Made by a program: the position numbers and the translations under genes. Positions 56,867 to 64,000 of a DNA stretch of 64,000 nucleotides are shown here, piece after piece. Under the pieces are notes generated by a model, which made no database searches, was not told the DNA's origin, and saw only the letters and a list, made by a program, of their open reading frames with translations. Location: assembly GCA_019359075.1 (NCBI GenBank), contig JAHHIB010000027.1:1-64000 (forward strand), in the 5' to 3' direction. Each line of letters starts with the position of its first letter. Positions within the stretch are counted from its first letter, which is position 1. This DNA is from Kalymmatonema hyalinum WJT4-NPBG1. Its GTDB lineage: Bacteria; Cyanobacteriota; Cyanobacteriia; Cyanobacteriales; Nostocaceae.

Positions 56867-59338
56867 ATGAAAAAACAAAAAACACTTGCTTTAAAAGTCT
56901 GCTTGAGGTACTTAGGGCGAAGTTTACTTGTAGGATTTTTGTGCTTATTATTAAGTCTAAAAAGTTATAGCTATGCACAATTACCTCCAAGGTACACTGG
57001 CTTAGCTCCCAATTCTCCCTTCGGTTTAGAATTTGGTTATAGTGATCCAAAGATTGTCGGTCCAGTATCTCAAGAACTTGGAGTCAAATGGGTTCGTGGT
57101 ATACAAGTGGAATTTGACCGTTGGAATGGTGATGTTAAAAGCCTGAGAAATAGGATAAATACCTTAAAAAGTTATGGGGTATCTACATTACAAACTCCTT
57201 TTTATCCATCTCCTTGGAAAGAGGACAAATTAGGCCCTCCAAAAAATATGGATGCTTATATACAAAAGTTTTATGATTGGGTAGCCGCTACCCATGATTT
57301 GATGCCTAATTATGAGCACTGGAATGAACCGTGGGTTGATGAATGGGCATGGAACGGTGGAACAGCGGAAGAATACAGAGACATGATTAAACGAATTTGG
57401 AAAAAGGTAAAAACTGATTTTCCAAATGTTAATTTAATTGGTGGAGGTTCTGTAGCCTATAACAGGGATATTATGTATGGTAAAGGGAATGATATAGGGT
57501 ATGTGGATGGCTCTGTAAACCATGCATATGCTTTTCCTAGTCCCAGTGCCTTCCATAGTACATTGATGCAATTAAAATTAGATCAAAAATTTTCTAAGAC
57601 ACAAGGTAAGGCAGGAGCGTGGCAAACAGAGTTTGGAACATATACTGAAATGTTCTCCTCAGATAAAGACATCTGGGTAGCTCGTACAATACCCTCCAGT
57701 TACCTCCTACATATGCTAGCTGGTCATTATGCTCAAAGACCCGTAAGAGCTTTTTGGTTTAACTGGAGTGGACATGGAATGCACGATATAAAAAACAATA
57801 ATGCTGCGAAGGATGCATATAAAACTATGACTCGGGTTTTGGAAGGAACCAAAATAGTAGATGATGTATTTCCTAATTCAAAATCAATGTGGGGAATCGT
57901 TTTTGAAAACGATTATTCAGCAGATAAGCGTGCTAGAGCAGCGGTATTTGTCAATGGTCCATTTTATGGTGATAGAGGTAATCCCTGGAATCCCAATGGA
58001 GGTAGTCAGGCGAAAGGAAATCTTCCTTCTGATGAGTATTCTGGGACTATGTCTATGAATGGCGCAGGTGTACAAGCCTACGATTACAGAGGAAATAGAA
58101 TCAACAATTTGAATAACATTCCTTTGAATCCAGTAGAAGTTGTATATATAGTAGCTGATATGCCAGCTTCCAAGTTAAAGCAGATATTGCAGAATGCGAA
58201 TTTTCAATTAAAAACGGAAGTCAAAGTCACACCATTATCTTTATCAGGACCTGTTATCAAAGGTAGAACAATTGATATAAAATTAGAGAATGTCGTCAAT
58301 AAACCTCGTAGCGGAAAGTTAACAATAACTCCACCCACTGGATGGAATTTATCTACAAAAAATATAGAATTTGAAAATTTACAACCAGGCGAACAAAAAA
58401 TTATTAGTTTTCCAATCAATTCCTTTTCAACCAATAACGATAATAATTACAACATTAGCTACTCTTTATCAATCAATGGAAAATCATCACCGCAAACAGG
58501 CTCTTGGAAAATACAATCAGCGTATGCTCCAAAGAAGACGATAAATATAGATGGGAATTTGAATGACTGGTCTGATGTCATTGCCACAACTATGGGTGAT
58601 GGAGCATATAAATTCAAAGTAGCATGGGATGCGAATAACTTGTATTTTGCTGGGCAAGTTGCAGACGATAATCATGCGCCATTTCCTGCATTTAATCCCA
58701 GTTTTGAATGGTTCAGAAAAAATCGAGTTGATGGCGCTAAAGGTGATGATAATAGAGATGGATTATTTCTTAATATCGATTGCATGAAAAATAATCCTGA
58801 TGACTTGCTAAAAGGTCACTCGCATTATGAAAAGGCTTTAGCTGCAGATGTAGATTATGAATTTTTTGCTACGTATAGTACGGGAAATAACAGTGAGTTG
58901 TGGAGATATCGTGCTCCTGGTACAAATCATCAGGGATATTATCCAACCAATGCAACTCTGAATCCGCCTCTGATGAAAATGAATGCTACTCCATCAGGTG
59001 CACCTGAAGGAAAGATACAATTTAGTCGTGCTGGTAATCAGACGATTTATGAGGGAGCGATTTCTTTGAGTGCAATCCCCGAATTAAAGTCACAATTAAA
59101 CTCCTTAAAATCAGGAGATTATTATTTCCCTAACCTTGCATGGCGTGTCAATGGAGGAAATAAAGGTAAAAAATTCTGGACGATTGAGTCAGGACAATGG
59201 GAAGAAGGGGGCTATGGCTTTGTACCACAATGGTTATCAGGAGGCTTAGAAAACGGAGGACGAGTGATTAGTCGTTGGGCTTTTGTAAATGGAGATGGAA
59301 AGACATTGCCAGATGCAGCGACAGTGTTGCAAAAATAG
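56867..59338 (+). CDS. Secreted clan-A glycoside hydrolase with C-terminal CBM9-like domain
   Basis: Signal peptide; NYEHWNEPWVDEW (acid/base), AGAWQTEFGTYTEM (nucleophile), INIDGNLNDWSDV...KVAWDANNLYFAGQVADDNH. Confidence 0.75.
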   Translation: MKKQKTLALKVCLRYLGRSLLVGFLCLLLSLKSYSYAQLPPRYTGLAPNSPFGLEFGYSDPKIVGPVSQELGVKWVRGIQVEFDRWNGDVKSLRNRINTLKSYGVSTLQTPFYPSPWKEDKLGPPKNMDAYIQKFYDWVAATHDLMPNYEHWNEPWVDEWAWNGGTAEEYRDMIKRIWKKVKTDFPNVNLIGGGSVAYNRDIMYGKGNDIGYVDGSVNHAYAFPSPSAFHSTLMQLKLDQKFSKTQGKAGAWQTEFGTYTEMFSSDKDIWVARTIPSSYLLHMLAGHYAQRPVRAFWFNWSGHGMHDIKNNNAAKDAYKTMTRVLEGTKIVDDVFPNSKSMWGIVFENDYSADKRARAAVFVNGPFYGDRGNPWNPNGGSQAKGNLPSDEYSGTMSMNGAGVQAYDYRGNRINNLNNIPLNPVEVVYIVADMPASKLKQILQNANFQLKTEVKVTPLSLSGPVIKGRTIDIKLENVVNKPRSGKLTITPPTGWNLSTKNIEFENLQPGEQKIISFPINSFSTNNDNNYNISYSLSINGKSSPQTGSWKIQSAYAPKKTINIDGNLNDWSDVIATTMGDGAYKFKVAWDANNLYFAGQVADDNHAPFPAFNPSFEWFRKNRVDGAKGDDNRDGLFLNIDCMKNNPDDLLKGHSHYEKALAADVDYEFFATYSTGNNSELWRYRAPGTNHQGYYPTNATLNPPLMKMNATPSGAPEGKIQFSRAGNQTIYEGAISLSAIPELKSQLNSLKSGDYYFPNLAWRVNGGNKGKKFWTIESGQWEEGGYGFVPQWLSGGLENGGRVISRWAFVNGDGKTLPDAATVLQK

Positions 59339-59386
59339 AGAAAAGTCGTGAACTCATAACTTAAAACATGTTGACTTAGTAGTTTA

Positions 59387-59417
59387 CGTTCCCAGGGGGA
59401 GCCTGGGAACGAGTTTT
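59387..59417. terminator. Perfect hairpin CGTTCCCAGG/CCTGGGAACG followed by AGTTTTT
   Basis: 10-bp perfect arms, 5-nt loop, T-run, downstream of the glycoside hydrolase gene. Confidence 0.6.
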
Positions 59418-59445
59418 TGGATGCTCTGCATCCAGATTAGTTGTC

Positions 59446-59975
59446 TTAGAAAGTCTTTACAAACTCAATTAACGCTCTCTTATCTTCATCGGACAGTTCT
59501 GAGCCAAAAGTATGACCCTTGTCCTCAATGAAGTCGGGAGACTTATTTGCCCTTAAAAGCACCCGTCCAAGCTTACCCTTAAGTCCACCTTCAGGTTTCA
59601 AGTCCTTGAACAGGTTTACGAGATTAAGATCTGTGACCGCCTCTCTGGGATTAATGTTTGCCAGCAAGTTAACAGGCATTCCTTTAGGAACGGGAATTTT
59701 AATAATTCCCCGCTGAGAAAGCGCCAATGTGCTTTTCTGAGTTGTTCTGCTGATAATTCCCTCACGTTTGTCAGACCACAGCAGTTTTTCCATGGCATCG
59801 TTGTAGGCATCTATACGTCCTTCAACTGATGGATCTTCATTGTATTTTCCTAAAGCGTTGTTGTGAAGAAATGGTGCTGTTGCCCACACGCTTACAAGCG
59901 AAGGTGTGCGGTAGTATCCCACACCGCCAGAAGCCACCTCAAATTCGATGGGTTTGCTTTTGTCGAAGGGATTAT
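59446..59975 (-). pseudogene. C-terminal fragment of a c-type cytochrome-like protein
   Basis: CHNPFDKSKPIEFEVASGGVGYYRTPSLVSVWATAPFLHNNALG...LSDEDKRALIEFVKTF; heme-binding N-terminal portion absent. Confidence 0.55.
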
Positions 59976-60235
59976 GGCAGGGAAAGGTTTTTTACCGAGA
60001 GCAAGGGTTCTTGCTCAATCGGCTCACTCCCGTTGGACTCAAGTTAGTCAAAGCCAAAGTCTACAGAGGAGAAAGCTGGCTTTGCGATGGAGAATCTATC
60101 ATCCTGGACTACTCCAAAACCTCATTTGTCGCCCAGAAAATTCGGGATGAAATCCGTGAGGTTGCTCCTAACATTTATCTGGGTCAGGCTTATTGGGACC
60201 AAACGCGGGTACTGTGTTTCGCGCTTGAATTCTAG
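59966..60235 (+). pseudogene. C-terminal fragment of a hypothetical protein
   Basis: WQGKVFYREQGFLLNRLTPVGLKLVKAKVYRGESWLCDGESIILDYSKTSFVAQKIRDEIREVAPNIYLGQAYWDQTRVLCFALEF*; no start or N-terminus. Confidence 0.5.
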
Positions 60236-60456
60236 TGATGGAGGTAGCTTGAGCCATACCTCTTTGAGGTTGGTTTAAGAAGATGTCACTTATATTTCTA
60301 TCCCAGAAGTGCAGAAGTTGATTTTGCTGACAGCTATTAACAAAACTAGGCGATCGCCCAATAGTGATAAATGTCGCGGCAAAAATCCATCTCGCGCCAA
60401 GAAGTAACAGAGTCTGGGAAAATCTGCATAGCTGGTATTGGCAGCTAAAAGTAAGA

Positions 60457-60564
60457 TTAACAGCGTAACAACTTGGACAAATTACTTAATCGTTCTTCAG
60501 CATGAGCGCTTGTAGGTAAAGTTTTACCGAGTAAAAATTCCTTAATCTGTGGGTAGAGGGACAT
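60457..60564 (-). pseudogene. N-terminal fragment of an APC-family amino-acid permease
   Basis: MSLYPQIKEFLLGKTLPTSAHAEERLSNLSKLLRC*, recognisable as the N-terminus of large APC permeases, then truncated. Confidence 0.55.
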
Positions 60565-60675
60565 AGAAAGTCCACCTGGCAAGTATTTTTGGCATCGCTC
60601 CCCAGTAATAAAAATTACCTACTGAGCATCCAATATTACAATTTTGCCAGATTAATCAGCAATTAATCTTAAATT

Positions 60676-61983
60676 TTACAGTAGAGGAAGCTGAGTCTCT
60701 CTACCGCCTACCGACAGATGATTCTGGGATTGCTCATTCGTTGCTCCTTCTAGCCATACTTCCACATCATTCGCTAGGAGATTGTGCGCTGCTTCCAGCA
60801 TTGATGCTGCAATGTCCTTGAGGTCTTCGCGGTTGTTCAAATATGTTTTCAACGCTTCCATTGGGTCGATGCTGTTACTCGCGCTCAATTCAGGAATGCG
60901 GGGTCGAGCCAACTGGCTGACCAATTCTGGTTGAATGGTGTAAGTATGCGCTGGACTTAAAGCGCTATGTACCTCGGTGCTATCAATTAAATCCAACTGC
61001 TCTGAGCGAAGTTTGTAAATCAACCGCACGACCGCATCTTGGATATCGCGTTTGGCTAAGGCTTTGATGATCGCCGCCTGCGGGTCTTCAACCTTAGAAA
61101 CATCCACCTCAATCGTATGGAAAGCCCGGACTGGCAAAGGACAAAATTCCCACTCGGCGCGACCTTTTTCCAGTTCTAGCATTACATAGCCTTTGTCTTC
61201 CTTTTCTTCGCTAAAATCTACCCGTTCAATACTCCCTGGATAAATCACTGGGGGGTCATTAGATTTATTCAGGTTTTGATGGCGATGAACGTGTCCCAAC
61301 GCTACATAGTCAAAGCAAGGTCGTGTCAGCAAAGATAAGGGAAGCGTAAAGCCTTTACCAACAGCTAAAAAGCGTTCGGCTCCCAAGCTAGCATTGTCCG
61401 TCATCAAGTGACCCAAAAGAACAGTGGGCACATTGGGGTCAAGGCGGCGAATTTCTCCTTCTAGGACAATCCGCAGACGTTCAGTAAGCAGTTGGCTGAC
61501 TTCAACCATAGATAAACTTTCGGTTTCCTGGCGAGTCATCAAAGTGGAACGGGTTAGCCAAGGGAGGGTGATAACCTGCACGCTTCCATTGCAGGTTTGG
61601 ATGCTATGAGTGGTTAAAGTATCACCGACGACAATTCCCGGAACTCCCAAGGCGCGGTAAATACATAGACTGGCTCCACCTTGTCCTTGGGAATGTTGGT
61701 CGTGGTTCCCCACCAACAGGACTGTAGGGATATTTGCATCTACAAGGCGGCGAAACTGACCAGCAAAGGCTTCTTGTACGTAGGGCGGCGGTGTCGCATC
61801 TGGAAAAGCATCACCGCCAAATAGAACCAAATCTACTGGTTCTGCTAGCGCTCGGTCAATACATTTGGACAGACTATTGACAAAATCCTCCAATCGTGTA
61901 TTTAATCCAGTTTCGGGATTGATGCGTCCGTGGGAGAAACCGCTTCCCATGTGGATGTCGGAGAGGTGGAGGATTTTAATCAT
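60676..61983 (-). CDS. sbcD: SbcD-like DNA repair exonuclease (metallophosphoesterase)
   Basis: LHLSDIHMG, DLVLFGGDAFPD, VLLVGNHDQH, VLLGHLMTD, DYVALGHVHRHQ. Confidence 0.88.
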   Translation of the reverse strand: MIKILHLSDIHMGSGFSHGRINPETGLNTRLEDFVNSLSKCIDRALAEPVDLVLFGGDAFPDATPPPYVQEAFAGQFRRLVDANIPTVLLVGNHDQHSQGQGGASLCIYRALGVPGIVVGDTLTTHSIQTCNGSVQVITLPWLTRSTLMTRQETESLSMVEVSQLLTERLRIVLEGEIRRLDPNVPTVLLGHLMTDNASLGAERFLAVGKGFTLPLSLLTRPCFDYVALGHVHRHQNLNKSNDPPVIYPGSIERVDFSEEKEDKGYVMLELEKGRAEWEFCPLPVRAFHTIEVDVSKVEDPQAAIIKALAKRDIQDAVVRLIYKLRSEQLDLIDSTEVHSALSPAHTYTIQPELVSQLARPRIPELSASNSIDPMEALKTYLNNREDLKDIAASMLEAAHNLLANDVEVWLEGATNEQSQNHLSVGGRETQLPLL

Positions 61984-62031
61984 AAGGGAATCGGGGAGTC
62001 GTGGAGGAAACTAGTTTGTCTCCCCATCATT

Positions 62032-63060
62032 TTATATCTGTGATGATAAAGATGGAATTGAATTGAGGCTGTCTGGATACCATGCATAGTTTTTCATGTC
62101 GCTTGGCCATGATACTTCATTGGGTGTGGCAATTTCTAGGGTGCTGGAATTGAGTTTGTTATATAAACCAGCAAAATCACCAACTTCAATCTGATTTTTT
62201 TCAAAGGTTTGGCGAAGAAGTTCGATTGTAAACATCATGTTATGGGCTTCAAAGCTGCCTTTAGGAAACAAACGCGGAAATATCAGAAACTTTATATCGT
62301 CTCGTTTTTGCTTAATAGCTCTTTGGGGTGTCATTCCAAATTTCTCTGGTAATTGATCGCCTTGAATGAAAACCATAATGTAATTTGGACCTAGTACCCA
62401 TTTTCGATAGCCGTTTCCGAAGGTGAAGACATTAATGAGTTGACTAGTGCGCTGCTTCCACTTCTGTTCTTGAATTCGTCGTTGTCTGAAGTCAAACACC
62501 CTGGCGCGTCCACTGATAAAGTTTCTTTTAGCAACCTTAATAGCTCTAGCCAAGAAAATTGTTCCAAGACTATCGCCTGATAAATTGAGAGTTACCCTGT
62601 TGTTTACGGCATAAGTAATCAAAGTTGCCGCATTTTCAATGACTGGACTACCAGATAAACCTAGATAGTCAAGAACTGCATTAATCCAGTCAAGGTATCG
62701 GTTAATGAAAGCGATAATTGGACGTTGTTTAAGAAAAGTGGAGTTATTTATATTGGCGATGCCAGTTAAGAGAGTAGTAGCATACCTACGGCTCCTTTTT
62801 GAAGATTCTGACTCACGTTGTCCCAGCCCAGAGATAAAAATTGCAAAAAGTTCACCTTTATCGTTTTCTGGATAATAGACGATGTCAGATGCAATCGTGG
62901 TGATTGGGTCAACAGATGCCATCACCGCGTCAAAATCAAAAACCTGTTCGCTGCCTGGATTTTGAAATTGTCCATCAAATTTTTTATCAGGGAATAAAGT
63001 TTCAAGAGGCCAGCGCCACCAGGGAGATACGATTAGTTTTGCCTTATCTGATCTCTTCAT
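62032..63060 (-). CDS. Alpha/beta-hydrolase-like hypothetical protein
   Basis: LNLSGDSLGTIFLARAI contains GDSLG (GxSxG-type nucleophile elbow). Confidence 0.5.
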   Translation of the reverse strand: MKRSDKAKLIVSPWWRWPLETLFPDKKFDGQFQNPGSEQVFDFDAVMASVDPITTIASDIVYYPENDKGELFAIFISGLGQRESESSKRSRRYATTLLTGIANINNSTFLKQRPIIAFINRYLDWINAVLDYLGLSGSPVIENAATLITYAVNNRVTLNLSGDSLGTIFLARAIKVAKRNFISGRARVFDFRQRRIQEQKWKQRTSQLINVFTFGNGYRKWVLGPNYIMVFIQGDQLPEKFGMTPQRAIKQKRDDIKFLIFPRLFPKGSFEAHNMMFTIELLRQTFEKNQIEVGDFAGLYNKLNSSTLEIATPNEVSWPSDMKNYAWYPDSLNSIPSLSSQI

Positions 63061-63514
63061 AAAAGATCTTCCTAAAGTACTGCATTATACACTAAAAAGT
63101 GCAAGCGTGAGAAAAGCTATGTATTTGTACAAGTATAAAAAGAAAAGGAGCCTGTCTTTGAAACAGACTCCTCGGACGGTGAGTCAGAGAAGGATCACCC
63201 TTGTGACTTCAATAACGACCGACGCAATATTGTATTAAAGATTAAAGAATATTTACGCGAGTTAGGGTTGCAAGCAACAAAATCCAGAAGCGATCGCTCT
63301 ATTCAATTATGCAACGACCCTTGCCACCAATTGACGTAGCAACAGAGGCTGAATTAGCAGATTTGGAACACCTTTTTAACCAAAATACTGGCTAAACTTG
63401 CTTACAAATTATTTTATCTCACCGCACAAGCACAGAGTAAGTAGAGGAGAGAGGGCGAGGGGGAGAGTTATGGGAAATTCTTATTTTCCTCCACTCCCCA
63501 CTCTCTACTCCCTC

Positions 63515-64000
63515 TTAAATATGAATTCCGCACTCAGTCTTACCAGTTCCCCGCCAACGTCCAGCGCGTTCATCTTCACCTTCGCCTACTGGAGTCGTGA
63601 TCGGTTCATCGCCAATGCTGGCATAACCTTGGTCATGCAATGGGTTGTAAATCACGCCGTGTTCAGCTACATACTTCCAGCTTTTTTCGCGTGTCCAGTT
63701 AGCTAGGGGATTGATTTTTAGGCGATTGTTGCTATCTAGTTCAAATACGGGCATATTGGCACGGGTGACGGCTTGGTCGCGGCGACGTCCAGTGATCCAA
63801 GCGATAGTTTCGAGTTCAGCTAAACCCCGTTGCAACGGTTCAATTTTGGTGAATTCGTGGAATTTAGCAATATCTTTGTCCCAAAGTGCTTCACCGTATT
63901 TTGCGGCAAAGGCTTCGCGAGTCTCTACATCTGGAGTTTTGTAAACTTTCAAATCCAGATTGTAAACTTCTTTAGCCTTAGCAACCAGTTCTAGAGTTTG
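63515..64000 (-). CDS. cysH: Phosphoadenylyl-sulfate reductase, C-terminal part (runs off window)
   Basis: ITGRRRDQAVTRANMPVFE, INPLANWTREKSWKYVAEHGVIYNPLHDQGYASIGDEPIT, TECGIHI; frame open to position 64000. Confidence 0.95.
   Translation of the reverse strand, partial: QTLELVAKAKEVYNLDLKVYKTPDVETREAFAAKYGEALWDKDIAKFHEFTKIEPLQRGLAELETIAWITGRRRDQAVTRANMPVFELDSNNRLKINPLANWTREKSWKYVAEHGVIYNPLHDQGYASIGDEPITTPVGEGEDERAGRWRGTGKTECGIHI

Noticed and set aside
1-64000. tRNA or rRNA genes
   Set aside because: None recognised by eye on either strand; a tRNAscan-SE run would be needed to exclude them fully.

Overview
This window is filamentous-cyanobacterium-like (Nostocales-type) chromosomal DNA. Evidence: many HIP1 GCGATCGC sites, psb30/ycf12, a RuBisCO activase with an SSUL tail, a CyaB-type adenylate cyclase, and dispersed short repeats typical of this group. 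Most of it is ordinary: serA, prmA, hsp20, sugar and amino-acid ABC transporters, recJ, sbcD, cysH (cut by the window end), glycosyl hydrolases. Two accessory regions stand out. (1) At 44.3-54.6 kb there is a complete diversity-generating retroelement (DGR): Avd, a DGR-type reverse transcriptase, one adenine-rich template repeat (TR) and two variable repeats (VRs). I aligned these by eye; every TR/VR difference (16 in VR1, 17 in VR2) falls on a TR adenine. The VRs are the C-termini of two FGE-sulfatase (C-type-lectin-like) proteins. The first of these sits in a tightly coupled operon with trypco2, CHAT-TIR, a probable iSTAND/coiled-coil protein, MoxR AAA+ and vWA genes. This looks like a self-diversifying NTP-dependent conflict (immunity/suicide) system. 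The general class, including DGR-ternary-system coupling, has been described, as far as I recall; the specific composition here is worth following up. (2) At 4.1-15.7 kb there is a co-directional cluster of PG-binding modules, a YCF48/BNR protein, a VioB-like ferritin-fold protein, a metzincin-like protein, a vanadium haloperoxidase and a subtilase. I do not recognise it as a named system. Several gene remnants and one orphan strong terminator are also reported. All calls come from reading motifs; no database search was run.
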